From NCBI RefSeq assembly GCF_003097535.1, contig NZ_CP029187.1, positions 558,001 to 622,000 on the forward strand: 64,000 nucleotides of DNA, read 5' to 3'. Position numbers and translations under genes: made by a program. Source of the stretch: Flavobacterium pallidum. GTDB lineage: Bacteria; Bacteroidota; Bacteroidia; Flavobacteriales; Flavobacteriaceae. Below are positions 17,641-26,225 of the stretch, piece after piece. Position 1 is the first letter of the stretch; each line of letters starts with the position of its first letter. The notes beneath the pieces are model-generated. The model had not been told where the DNA came from and ran no database searches. It saw nothing but the letters and a program-made list of their open reading frames with translations.

Positions 17641-19242
17641 ATGGCAAATAACGCTTTGATTACGAAATCGATTTCGTTGGAAAATTTAAAAATACACAAC
17701 GCGAAAGTCCATTACCAGCTTACCCCAGACGAATTACACGACATTACCATACAGTCCGGACAAGGCCGCGAAGCTTCAACAGGAGCGTTGGCCATCAACA
17801 CCGGCGAATTTACAGGAAGGTCACCTCAGGACCGTTTCATCGTAAAGGATGAAATTACTGAAAGCCAGGTATGGTGGGGTAAGGTGAACATCCCTTTCTC
17901 TCCTGAAAATTTTGACAAATTATATGATAAGGTCACCGCTTATCTTTCCAATAAAGAAATTTATGCACGTGACAGTTATGTTTGTGCCGATGACAATTAC
18001 CGATTAAATGTACGTGTCGTTACTGAAACGGCGTGGTCAAACCTGTTTTGTTACAATATGTTCTTAAGGCCTGAAGCTTCTGAACTGGAAAACTTCACAC
18101 CGGACTGGCACGTAATCTGCGCGCCCGGCTTTATGGCTGATCCTGAAGTTGACGGAACAAGGCAACACAACTTTGCTATCCTGAATTTTACTAAAAAAAT
18201 CGCTTTGGTTGGCGGAACCGGATATACAGGCGAAATGAAGAAAGGGATTTTCTCTGCACTGAATTTCATCCTTCCGGTCGATAAGAATACGTTACCGATG
18301 CATTGCAGCGCCAATGTGGGCGAAGATGGCGATACTGCTATTTTCTTCGGGTTATCAGGCACAGGGAAAACAACGCTTTCCGCAGATCCGAACCGCAAAC
18401 TGATCGGTGATGACGAACACGGATGGACGAGTGAAAACACGGTTTTCAATTTTGAAGGTGGCTGTTATGCGAAAGTCATCAACCTTTCTGAAGAAAACGA
18501 ACCGGATATTTACCACGCGATTAAAAGGGGAGCCATCCTTGAAAACGTAATTTTCAAGCCGGGCACGGATGAAGTGGATTATGCTGATGTATCGATTACA
18601 CCAAATACACGCGTAAGTTACCCGATTTACCATATCGACAATATCCAGCCGGGTTCTATCGGCAAGAATCCAAAACATATTTTCTTCCTGACTGCGGATT
18701 CTTTCGGGATCCTGCCTCCAATTTCAAGACTGACACCGGGACAGGCTGCTTACCACTTTATTTCTGGTTATACCGCGAAAGTAGCAGGAACTGAAGCCGG
18801 AGTGACAGAGCCTCAACCGAATTTCTCTGCTTGTTTCGGAGCGCCATTTATGCCATTGCACCCGACGCGTTATGCCGAAATGCTAAGCCAGAAAATGAAG
18901 GAAGCAGGCGTTACTGTTTGGCTGATCAATACCGGATGGACAGGCGGGCCTTATGGCATCGGCCACAGGATGAAACTGAAATACACGCGCTCCATGATCA
19001 CTGCCGCAATAAATGGCGAACTGGACAATGTGGAATATAAAGACCATGTAGTTTTCGGATTGGCAAAACCGCAATCCTGCCCGAATGTACCCGACGAAAT
19101 CCTGAATCCAAGGAATACGTGGGAAGACAAAGATCTTTATGATGTGAAAGCCAAAGAACTCGCACAGAAATTCAAGGAGAATTTTGCGAAGTTTGAAGAA
19201 TTTGCCAATGCTGAGATTTTAGCGGGAGGTCCTTTAGCATAA
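17641..19242 (+). CDS. pckA: Phosphoenolpyruvate carboxykinase (ATP)
   Basis: 533 residues, the usual length for the ATP-dependent enzyme, which interconverts oxaloacetate + ATP and phosphoenolpyruvate + CO2 + ADP and opens gluconeogenesis. The PCK-specific P-loop is GLSGTGKTTLS at ~237-247, followed by LIGDDEHGW (kinase-2, metal binding). GRSPQDRFIV (~58-67) and the motif INTGWTGGPYGIGHRMKL (~428-445) are also present. It is monocistronic with its own promoter and a terminator at 19265. Confidence 0.98.
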   Translation: MANNALITKSISLENLKIHNAKVHYQLTPDELHDITIQSGQGREASTGALAINTGEFTGRSPQDRFIVKDEITESQVWWGKVNIPFSPENFDKLYDKVTAYLSNKEIYARDSYVCADDNYRLNVRVVTETAWSNLFCYNMFLRPEASELENFTPDWHVICAPGFMADPEVDGTRQHNFAILNFTKKIALVGGTGYTGEMKKGIFSALNFILPVDKNTLPMHCSANVGEDGDTAIFFGLSGTGKTTLSADPNRKLIGDDEHGWTSENTVFNFEGGCYAKVINLSEENEPDIYHAIKRGAILENVIFKPGTDEVDYADVSITPNTRVSYPIYHIDNIQPGSIGKNPKHIFFLTADSFGILPPISRLTPGQAAYHFISGYTAKVAGTEAGVTEPQPNFSACFGAPFMPLHPTRYAEMLSQKMKEAGVTVWLINTGWTGGPYGIGHRMKLKYTRSMITAAINGELDNVEYKDHVVFGLAKPQSCPNVPDEILNPRNTWEDKDLYDVKAKELAQKFKENFAKFEEFANAEILAGGPLA

Positions 19243-19264
19243 ATAAAAAATAATTTGAGTTTCA

Positions 19265-19293
19265 AAAACCGGTTCTGATGAGCCGGTTTTTTT
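19265..19293 (+). terminator. Rho-independent terminator of pckA
   Basis: Arms 19265-19272 and 19283-19290 (AAAACCGG / CCGGTTTT) followed by TTT, 22 bases after the stop codon. Confidence 0.9.
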
Positions 19294-19331
19294 ATACAGT
19301 TACTTCAATCAAATTCTTTTTTATCCGGATG

Positions 19332-19482
19332 AATTAAAATTTAACAAATGGTGTGGCATTTCCACAGTAACAAATCAGATTATTTCATTAGGGAACATTC
19401 TCCCCTTCCCCTGAAGGCAAAATACCATTTTCCCAAAACATGACGTTACGTTAAATCCACACCATTTGTTAAATTTTGAATT
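19332..19482. mobile_element. MITE-like element with 21-bp inverted ends
   Basis: Perfect 21-bp inverted repeats at 19336-19356 and 19457-19477 (outer end AAAATTTAAC, inner end GGTGTGG) enclose 100 bp with no open frame. Each arm is flanked outside by AATT (19332-19335 and 19479-19482), which could be a 4-bp target-site duplication, although AATT is itself palindromic. There is no transposase. This fills most of the 315-bp gap between pckA and hemD. It could instead be a long hairpin regulatory RNA. Confidence 0.55.
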
Positions 19483-19557
19483 GGAAAATCATCTTAAAAA
19501 AAGGGCATAAAAAAAGCCACACAAAGTGCAGCTCTCTTATAAAGTATTTTTCTCTTC

Positions 19558-20307
19558 CTATTTTTCTTTGTTTGCTTTAGCGATATATTTTTCAAGGGCC
19601 ATGGTCATTGACGGGGCTTCAGGCGAAGGTGCCATGATATCCACGCGGAGTCCGTGCTCCAATGCTTCTTTTTGTGTAGTGCTCCCGAAGACAGCGATCC
19701 GGGTATTGTTCTGCTCGAAATCCGGAAAATTCATAAACAACGATTTGATTCCCGTCGGGCTGAAAAACGCAAGAACGTCATAATAAACGTCTGCGAGGTC
19801 TGACAAATCACTCATTACGGTTTTGTAGAAAGTAGCCTGTGTCCAATCCACTTTCAGGTTATTGAGGACCTGCGGCGCATCTGCGTTAAGCTGGTCTGAT
19901 GCCGGCAACAGGAATTTTTCGTCTTTGTATTTCTTAATCAACGGCGACATATCGACAAAATCTTTTTGCCCGACATAAATCTTCCTTTTCCTATAAACCA
20001 CATATTTTTGAAGGTAGAAAGCAATGGCTTCCGACTGGCAGAAATACTTAAGCCCTTCCGGAATTTTATAACGCATTTCTTCCGCCACACGGAAAAAGTG
20101 GTCAATTGAATTCTTACTTGTCAGAATGATGGCTGTGTAGTTGTTAAGATCGATTTTCTGTAGCCTGACGTCCTTCGCACTAACGCCTTCAACATGGATA
20201 AAAGGTCTGAAATCAATTTTTACTTTATGCTTTTGTTGTAGCTCAAAGTATGGTGAATTTTCTACTTTAGGCTCTGGCTGGGACACCAAAATTGTTTTCA
20301 CTTTCAT
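19558..20307 (-). CDS. hemD: Uroporphyrinogen-III synthase (HemD-like)
   Basis: 249 residues. HemD closes the linear tetrapyrrole hydroxymethylbilane to uroporphyrinogen III in haem biosynthesis. Sequence conservation in this family is low. The supporting pattern is the two-domain layout with a first-domain strand TAIILTSKNSIDHFF (~54-68), QSEAIAFYLQKY (~90-101) and the C-terminal VLAFFSPTGIKSLFMNFPDF followed by IAVFGSTTQKEALEHGLRVDIMAPSPEAPSMTMALEKYI, which is the HemD C-terminal signature. It lies 19 bp downstream of the DUF4271 gene and is probably co-transcribed with it. Confidence 0.87.
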   Translation of the reverse strand: MKVKTILVSQPEPKVENSPYFELQQKHKVKIDFRPFIHVEGVSAKDVRLQKIDLNNYTAIILTSKNSIDHFFRVAEEMRYKIPEGLKYFCQSEAIAFYLQKYVVYRKRKIYVGQKDFVDMSPLIKKYKDEKFLLPASDQLNADAPQVLNNLKVDWTQATFYKTVMSDLSDLADVYYDVLAFFSPTGIKSLFMNFPDFEQNNTRIAVFGSTTQKEALEHGLRVDIMAPSPEAPSMTMALEKYIAKANKEK

Positions 20308-20326
20308 ATTATAAACTTTCTTAAGG

Positions 20327-20995
20327 CTAACTTTTTGTAAACCAGTAATACATAAAATAGTAGGGCGCTATTTCAAGTGCGCAAAGATACAAAATAAAAT
20401 AAAACAACTTACTCATTATCAAATTTTGGTAAATTCTCAAAGAATTAAGGTAAGTCAATACATTTATTATCAAAATAATAGCAATAACGCTAAATATTAC
20501 TGTTTTTGAAACAGAATTGTTATAGAACAGAAAAATATTTACAGGCAGCAACAAAATTCCAAGATAGGTCCTGTAACTGACTTTCTGCAAATTGAACTGC
20601 TCTGTAAACTCTTCAATATTAAACGATACCGAAATTATTTTCTCAATAAGAAATTTTGAAAGGATAAAAACCCCCGTAAATGTAAAGATCTGTACATATA
20701 CTGCCCAATCGGTCTTTGAAACATACCCGAAATAACTCAGCACGAATTGTATAAAAAACGCAATCGACAACACCTGCACCATAAAAAGGGTGATGGTAAA
20801 CCAACTCATCAGATTAGAACTATCCTTATAAATCTTAATGTATTTATCAGAAATAATGAGCTTGGAGAAATCAGTGAAACGGCCTTCAAAAACCGACTTT
20901 GCCACAGCAATCAACACAAAACATACCACGAATAAAATCGTAGCCCAGTCCTTATTTTCAATGATCCGTTCGTGAAATGAAATCGCCGCTGTCAT
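20327..20995 (-). CDS. DUF4271 domain membrane protein
   Basis: 222 residues with about six hydrophobic helices (WATILFVVCFVLIAVAKSVF, LMSWFTITLFMVQVLSIAFFI, IFTFTGVFILSKFLI, and three more to the C-terminus). A Bacteroidota-specific family, usually next to hemD. Function unknown. A minus-strand TAATTTTG box (21000-21007) ends 4 bases before the ATG, so this is probably the first gene of a DUF4271-hemD operon with an almost leaderless mRNA. Confidence 0.85.
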   Translation of the reverse strand: MTAAISFHERIIENKDWATILFVVCFVLIAVAKSVFEGRFTDFSKLIISDKYIKIYKDSSNLMSWFTITLFMVQVLSIAFFIQFVLSYFGYVSKTDWAVYVQIFTFTGVFILSKFLIEKIISVSFNIEEFTEQFNLQKVSYRTYLGILLLPVNIFLFYNNSVSKTVIFSVIAIILIINVLTYLNSLRIYQNLIMSKLFYFILYLCALEIAPYYFMYYWFTKS

Positions 20996-20999
20996 GCGG

Positions 21000-21007
21000 C
21001 AAAATTA
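21000..21007 (-). promoter_or_regulatory. -7 box for DUF4271-hemD
   Basis: TAATTTTG on the minus strand, ending 4 bases upstream of the ATG at 20995. Confidence 0.6.
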
Positions 21008-21065
21008 ATCATTTTTTGTTTGGATATATTATGGATTAATTAAGAATCAGCATTGATAAAAAGAT

Positions 21066-21073
21066 TATTTTTG
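21066..21073 (+). promoter_or_regulatory. -7 box that decides the start of the mannosyltransferase gene
   Basis: TATTTTTG ends at 21073, just 2 bases before an in-frame GTG at 21076. Transcription should begin about 5-8 bases after the box, so the GTG cannot be the main start and ATG 21094 is chosen. Confidence 0.6.
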
Positions 21074-21093
21074 CCGTGAAATCCTACTACAGC

Positions 21094-21819
21094 ATGACCG
21101 ACAGCATTGTAATTATTCCTACCTACAATGAGATTGAAAACATCGAAAGCATCATCAGGGCCGTACTCTCGCAGCACAAGCCTTTCGATTTGCTGATCAT
21201 CGATGACAATTCTCCGGACAATACTGCAGGCAGGGTTATCGAATTGCAGCAGGAGTTTCCGGGCAGGATTTTTCTGGAGCAAAGAGAGAAGAAATCGGGC
21301 CTCGGGACGGCCTATGTACACGGATTCAAATGGGCGCTGGAAAAAGGTTACGGATATGTTTTTGAAATGGATGCCGATTTTTCGCACAACCCAAAAGACC
21401 TTGAAAAACTATACCATTGCTGCCATTTTGAAAGTGCAGACGTTGCCATAGGATCGCGATACGTTACCGGCGTGAACGTGGTAAACTGGCCTTTAAGCCG
21501 TGTACTGTTGTCTTATTTCGCTTCCGTTTATGTGCGTGCCATTACCGGCATGAAGATTCACGATGCCACTGCAGGATTCATGTGTTACCGCAGTGAAGTG
21601 CTGAAAAGCATTAACCTTGACAAGATTAAATTTATCGGCTATGCGTTCCAGATTGAAATGAAATACAGGGCTTACGCCAAAAAATTCGTCATTTCTGAGG
21701 TACCGATTATCTTTACAGACCGCACCAAAGGCCAATCAAAAATGAGTAATTCCATCATTAAGGAAGCCGTTTTCGGGGTAATCTCATTGCGGATCAGGAA
21801 ATTTTTCAACCGGCTTTAA
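21094..21819 (+). CDS. Polyprenol monophosphomannose synthase-like glycosyltransferase (GT2)
   Basis: 241 residues from the ATG at 21094; an upstream in-frame GTG at 21076 overlaps the promoter. The single GT2 domain shows IVIIPTYNEIENIESII (5-20), LIIDDNSPDNTAG and the catalytic-metal motif EMDADFSHNP (DAD, ~92-101), followed by VAIGSRYVTG and VPIIFTDRTKGQSKM. There is no C-terminal membrane domain, as in the single-domain dolichol-phosphate mannose synthases that move mannose from GDP-mannose to a polyprenyl phosphate. The donor and acceptor are inferred from the family. It is followed after 25 bp by dihydroorotase. Confidence 0.88.
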   Translation: MTDSIVIIPTYNEIENIESIIRAVLSQHKPFDLLIIDDNSPDNTAGRVIELQQEFPGRIFLEQREKKSGLGTAYVHGFKWALEKGYGYVFEMDADFSHNPKDLEKLYHCCHFESADVAIGSRYVTGVNVVNWPLSRVLLSYFASVYVRAITGMKIHDATAGFMCYRSEVLKSINLDKIKFIGYAFQIEMKYRAYAKKFVISEVPIIFTDRTKGQSKMSNSIIKEAVFGVISLRIRKFFNRL

Positions 21820-21844
21820 GCCAAAAGCCAACCAGCGTAAGATT

Positions 21845-23185
21845 ATGAAAAGGACATTAATAAGGAATGCAAAAATCGTCAACGAAGGTACCATCTTTGA
21901 AGGTGATTTGCTGATAGAGGATCAATATATCGTTGAAATTGCGGAAAGCATCAGCTCTAAATCATCTGCCACAAAAATCATCGATGCCCAGGGCAATTAC
22001 CTCATTCCAGGCGCTATTGATGACCAGGTCCATTTCCGGGAACCGGGATTGACACACAAAGGCGATATCGCATCGGAGTCGAGAGCTGCCATTGCGGGCG
22101 GGATTACATCGTTTATTGAACAGCCGAATACCATTCCGAATGCGGTCACGCAGGAATTGCTCGAGCAGAAATACCAATTGGCTGAAGGACGTTCTTATGC
22201 CAATTATTCCTTTATGCTCGGCGGTACCAATGACAATATTTCTGAAATCCTGAAGACCAATCCACGGAATGTGGCCGGAATAAAATTATTCTTAGGGTCA
22301 TCAACCGGGAACATGCTTGTAGACAATGAAGAAGCTTTGGAAAAAATCTTCTCCAGCACGCCTATGCTGATTGCCGCACATTGCGAGGATGAAACGACCA
22401 TCAAAAACAATCTTGAAAAATTCAAGGCAGAATATGGCGATGACGTTCCCGTTACGGCCCATCATTTGATCCGGAGCGAGGAAGCCTGTTACATTTCTTC
22501 TTCAAGAACAATTGAGCTGGCTAAAAAAACCGGCGCACGATTGCATATCTTCCATATCTCGACCGGAAAAGAAACGGCGCTTTTTACGAATAAGATCCCG
22601 TTGGAAGACAAGAAAATCACCGCTGAAGTCTGTATACATCATCTTTGGTTTACCAATGAGGATTATGCCACCAAAGGCAACCTTATCAAATGGAACCCGG
22701 CTGTAAAAACGGCAGCAGACCGCGACGCGCTTTGGGAAGCCCTGCTCGACGACCGCATCGATGTGATTGCGACAGACCATGCACCGCACGCACTCGACGA
22801 GAAAAAACTGCCTTATCTCCAGGCACCATCAGGAGGGCCATTGGTGCAGCATGCCGTGGTGGCGATGTTCGAAGCGCACCATCAGGGAAAGATATCGATT
22901 GAAAAGATCGTAGAGAAAATGGCACACAATCCAGCGAAATTATTTGCGATTGAAAAACGCGGATTTATCCGTGAGGGCTATCATGCAGACCTCGTGATTG
23001 TAGATGCCGGCATGCCATGGAGCGTTAAAAAAGAAAATATCCTTTATAAATGCGGGTGGTCGCCTTTTGAAAATTACACCTTTAAATCCAGGATTACGCA
23101 TACTTTTGTAAATGGCGAACTGGTCTACAACAATTTTAAGGTAAAAGATGTCCAGTGCGGGCAAAGGCTTTTGTTTAACCGTTAG
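21845..23185 (+). CDS. pyrC: Dihydroorotase (class I)
   Basis: 446 residues of the amidohydrolase superfamily, which closes carbamoyl-aspartate to dihydroorotate in pyrimidine synthesis. Visible metal-centre elements: DDQVHFREPGLTHKGD (59-74), a likely carboxylated Lys in GIKLFLGSSTGN (~145), AAHCEDE (~178), LHIFHISTGKE (~232) and VIATDHAPHALDEK (~303). The classical DxHxH motif here reads DDQVH, so the first metal His is Gln61. I recall the same variant in related Bacteroidota enzymes. It overlaps nothing; the DUF4296 lipoprotein gene starts 9 bp later. Confidence 0.94.
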   Translation: MKRTLIRNAKIVNEGTIFEGDLLIEDQYIVEIAESISSKSSATKIIDAQGNYLIPGAIDDQVHFREPGLTHKGDIASESRAAIAGGITSFIEQPNTIPNAVTQELLEQKYQLAEGRSYANYSFMLGGTNDNISEILKTNPRNVAGIKLFLGSSTGNMLVDNEEALEKIFSSTPMLIAAHCEDETTIKNNLEKFKAEYGDDVPVTAHHLIRSEEACYISSSRTIELAKKTGARLHIFHISTGKETALFTNKIPLEDKKITAEVCIHHLWFTNEDYATKGNLIKWNPAVKTAADRDALWEALLDDRIDVIATDHAPHALDEKKLPYLQAPSGGPLVQHAVVAMFEAHHQGKISIEKIVEKMAHNPAKLFAIEKRGFIREGYHADLVIVDAGMPWSVKKENILYKCGWSPFENYTFKSRITHTFVNGELVYNNFKVKDVQCGQRLLFNR

Positions 23186-23194
23186 TCAAGAGTT

Positions 23195-23632
23195 ATGAAG
23201 AATATCGTTATATTGTTATCTGCCCTTTTACTGGCAGGCTGCAGTGACAAATCAGCCGAGAAACCAGACAACCTCATTCCAAAAGACAAGATGGTCGATA
23301 TCATATATGACCTGTCGCTGCTGGAGGCAATAAGATTGTCTGAACCCACATCTATTGCAAAGCGGAAAATCAATCCGTCGACATACATTTATAAGAAATA
23401 TAAAGTGGACAGCCTGCAATTTGCAAAAAGCGACCGTTATTATGCCAATGACATTGACGGTTATGCCAAAATGTATGAAAAAGTGGAAAAACGCCTGGAC
23501 CAGGATAAGAAAATAGCTGATTCACTTTGGAAAATAAAGAGCAAAATACCGCAGACCGATTTAAAGCTCTCTGATCAGGATGTGCCATTGAAAAGTCCCC
23601 CGAAAAGGACCAAAGCCGGATTCAAACGTTAG
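23195..23632 (+). CDS. DUF4296 family lipoprotein
   Basis: 145 residues. The lipoprotein signal peptide is MKNIVILLSALLLAGCSDK with lipobox LAGC (Cys16). The mature part begins with KPDNLIPKDKMVDIIYDLSLLEAIR, the typical DUF4296 block, and the second half is charged and helical, ending in a basic tail. Function unknown. It is third in a likely operon mannosyltransferase-pyrC-DUF4296, and its last 4 bases overlap the convergent epimerase gene. Confidence 0.85.
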   Translation: MKNIVILLSALLLAGCSDKSAEKPDNLIPKDKMVDIIYDLSLLEAIRLSEPTSIAKRKINPSTYIYKKYKVDSLQFAKSDRYYANDIDGYAKMYEKVEKRLDQDKKIADSLWKIKSKIPQTDLKLSDQDVPLKSPPKRTKAGFKR

Positions 23633-24642
23633 GTTTTCCTGAAAAACACAGCTGTTTTATTAATTACCGCCGGGATCGATTCAAAATCAAAATGCAGTGC
23701 CTGCCTGACCTTGCTGTTGTCGTATTGCTCCAATGCATGAAGGGATTTCGCAGCAGCTTTAGAGAGTTTCCTATTCTTAAAAAACAAAAAAGACAATACG
23801 CCGTCAATACGCCATGCCCATTCCGTCATCCATTTTTTGGCATAAACTGTGGGCGCTTTGACACCGATTTCATGGGCAATCATTTTTGACAAAACTTCAA
23901 AAGACATGATTTCGGATACGAGTGCAAATCTTTGCGATTGTATCGGGCTTTCCATCAACTGATGCATGATTGCGGCCACATCCCAGACACCGACAAAACC
24001 TGTGGCGCCTTTCGTGTAATACTTCATGCCTTTGCTGATTTCCCAAAAAATCCTGCCGCTGCCGTTTTGCCAATCGGCTTTGGAGGCAAAAGGCCCGATG
24101 ATTACGCCGGGATTTACAATCACCGTTTCGAGTCCTTCCTGCTGGCCGCGCCACACTTCCATTTCGGCACCATATTTTGAAATGGCATAATCACTGTGGT
24201 ATTTTTCAGGATTCCATTCGGTTTCTTCCGAAATGACGGTTTCGTTGACCGCTACATCTCCCAAAGCCGCGATGGAACTCACGAAACACAGTTTCTGCAC
24301 CTCTTTCGCAAGGCAAAAGTTGACGATATTCGCCGTGCCTTCAATATTGACTTTCCGCAAGATGCCTTCATCAGACTGGTCAAACGAAATCATCGCGGCA
24401 CAGTGGTACACCTTACTGATTCCGGAAAACACATTTTCAAGTGACGGGATATCCGTGATATCAGCCTGCTGCCATTCGATTTTATGAAACGAATCCGCCT
24501 TATGCTGCATTTCAAAAAGCCTTTTCACTTTTTCGATGCCTTCCGTATTACGGTAAATGGCAAGGACCGCTTCCTCTTTTTCCGCCAAGAGCATTAAAAG
24601 ATGCATACCCACCAAACCGGTACCGCCAGTTACTAAAATCAT
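23629..24642 (-). CDS. NAD-dependent epimerase/dehydratase (extended SDR)
   Basis: 337 residues from the ATG at 24642; the open frame extends to 24693, but MILVTGGTGLVGMHLLMLL is clearly the natural N-terminus of the Rossmann fold (GGTGLVG). The middle shows VYHCAAMISFD, LCFVSSIAALGD and the catalytic pair YAISKYGAE (YxxxK, ~150), then VNPGVIIGP. This is an NAD(P)-dependent extended short-chain dehydrogenase acting on a nucleotide sugar, dihydroflavonol-like or related compound; the substrate is not identifiable. Single gene, convergent with DUF4296. Confidence 0.88.
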   Translation of the reverse strand: MILVTGGTGLVGMHLLMLLAEKEEAVLAIYRNTEGIEKVKRLFEMQHKADSFHKIEWQQADITDIPSLENVFSGISKVYHCAAMISFDQSDEGILRKVNIEGTANIVNFCLAKEVQKLCFVSSIAALGDVAVNETVISEETEWNPEKYHSDYAISKYGAEMEVWRGQQEGLETVIVNPGVIIGPFASKADWQNGSGRIFWEISKGMKYYTKGATGFVGVWDVAAIMHQLMESPIQSQRFALVSEIMSFEVLSKMIAHEIGVKAPTVYAKKWMTEWAWRIDGVLSFLFFKNRKLSKAAAKSLHALEQYDNSKVRQALHFDFESIPAVINKTAVFFRKT

Positions 24643-24708
24643 GCGGTAAAGGTAATGATTATGGCAAATGAAAATGCGCGCGCCGGTTTTCAAATTATTT
24701 AATTACGT

Positions 24709-24716
24709 TATATTTG
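24709..24716 (+). promoter_or_regulatory. -7 box for tyrS
   Basis: TATATTTG, 19 bases before the tyrS ATG. Confidence 0.6.
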
Positions 24717-24735
24717 CCGAAATTTTTAATAGCAG

Positions 24736-26037
24736 ATGAACAATTTAGTCGAAGAATTACGCTGGAGGGGATTGTACCATGACAGCATGCCGGGAACCGA
24801 AGAACAACTTTTAAAGGAGCCGGTGACGGCCTATATCGGGTTTGATCCCACGGCAGATTCTTTGCACATTGGGAGTATGGTACAGATTATTTTACTCACG
24901 CACCTGAAGCGTTTCGGGCACAAGCCGATTGCTTTGGTAGGCGGCGCTACGGGCATGATTGGCGATCCGTCGGGGAAATCCGATGAACGTAACCTGCTCA
25001 ATGAGGAGCAATTGAATAAAAATGTACAAGGCATCAAGAATGTACTTTCACGCTTTCTTGATTTTGATTCCAAAGAGGCGAATGCACCGATTATGGTCAA
25101 CAATTACGACTGGATGAAAGACTTTTCGTTTATTGATTTCGCGCGGGAAGTCGGGAAAAGGATTACCGTCAATTATATGATGGCAAAGGATTCAGTCAAG
25201 AAAAGGCTTTCCGGCGAAGGCGAAGGGATGTCGTTTACAGAATTCACTTATCAATTGATCCAGGGTTACGATTTTTACCATTTGCACAAGCATTACAATT
25301 GCATCCTGCAGATGGGCGGCTCCGACCAATGGGGAAATATTACCACAGGAACCGAGCTGGTACGCAGGATGAACCCGAATGCGGAAGCAAAAGCATTTGC
25401 GTTGACGACCCCTTTGATCACAAAATCAGACGGTTCGAAATTCGGAAAGTCGGAAGGCGGAAACATCTGGCTGGACGCGGATAAGACTTCAGTGTATAAA
25501 TTTTACCAGTTTTGGGTGAATGTGACTGACGAGGATGCCGAAAAATACATTAAGATTTTTACCTTTCTGGATAAAGAAATCATCGATGCGCTGGTTGAAG
25601 AGCATAAAACCGCGCCCCATTTGCGTGTTTTACAGAAGCGCCTTGCGGATGAGATTACGGTTTTTGTGCATTCTGAAGCAGATTTGGACAAAGCGAAACA
25701 GGCCTCGAACATCCTTTTCGGGAATTCGAATGCCGAAGACCTGAAGCGATTGGACGCAGCTACTTTCCTGGAAGTTTTTGACGGCGTACCACAGGCGGAA
25801 ATTTCAAAATCTGACATTGAGAATGGTATCGATATCGTCCTGCTGCTGAATGAGAAATCAGGCTTTATGAAATCGAATGGCGAAGCGAGGCGTGCGTTGG
25901 CGGAAAATTCCATCTCCGTAAACCGGGAAAAGGTAGCCGAAAATTTCCTGCTCACGCCCAAAGATCTGATCAACAATACGTTTGTGTTGTTACAAAAAGG
26001 CAAGAAGAATTATTTTGTTTTGCGCGTGGCTGAGTAA
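24736..26037 (+). CDS. tyrS: Tyrosyl-tRNA synthetase
   Basis: 433 residues, class [19 protein letters not shown] (33-50) contains the HIGH equivalent HIGS at 44-47, [16 protein letters not shown] (~192-207) binds tyrosine, and the KMSKS equivalent is [11 protein letters not shown] (~235-245). The C-terminal ~70 residues form an S4-like tRNA-binding domain ([21 protein letters not shown]). The length fits TyrRS. It has its own promoter and a terminator at 26075. Confidence 0.98.
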   Translation: MNNLVEELRWRGLYHDSMPGTEEQLLKEPVTAYIGFDPTADSLHIGSMVQIILLTHLKRFGHKPIALVGGATGMIGDPSGKSDERNLLNEEQLNKNVQGIKNVLSRFLDFDSKEANAPIMVNNYDWMKDFSFIDFAREVGKRITVNYMMAKDSVKKRLSGEGEGMSFTEFTYQLIQGYDFYHLHKHYNCILQMGGSDQWGNITTGTELVRRMNPNAEAKAFALTTPLITKSDGSKFGKSEGGNIWLDADKTSVYKFYQFWVNVTDEDAEKYIKIFTFLDKEIIDALVEEHKTAPHLRVLQKRLADEITVFVHSEADLDKAKQASNILFGNSNAEDLKRLDAATFLEVFDGVPQAEISKSDIENGIDIVLLLNEKSGFMKSNGEARRALAENSISVNREKVAENFLLTPKDLINNTFVLLQKGKKNYFVLRVAE

Positions 26038-26074
26038 CTGAGCTACGAAGCGCAAATAAATCCTGACAATATAG

Positions 26075-26100
26075 ACCAGCTTTCGGGCTGGTTTTTTTTT
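26075..26100 (+). terminator. Rho-independent terminator of tyrS
   Basis: Arms ACCAGC (26075-26080) and GCTGGT (26087-26092), 6-nt loop, then a run of T to 26100. Confidence 0.88.
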
Positions 26101-26199
26101 GTTATTTCTTACGTATTACAGCATTTATATCCTTTTAAAAAGACATTTTCTGTAGACATCCGTCCACAAAACTTAATATGCTCTTTACCTGTGTTTTAA

Positions 26200-26207
26200 T
26201 ATATTTG
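26200..26207 (+). promoter_or_regulatory. -7 box that decides the start of the 1211-aa surface protein
   Basis: TATATTTG lies downstream of the first in-frame ATG (26178) and 18 bases before the ATG at 26226. The later ATG is therefore the start. Confidence 0.6.
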
Positions 26208-26225
26208 ATGCTTAAAATCATCCTT

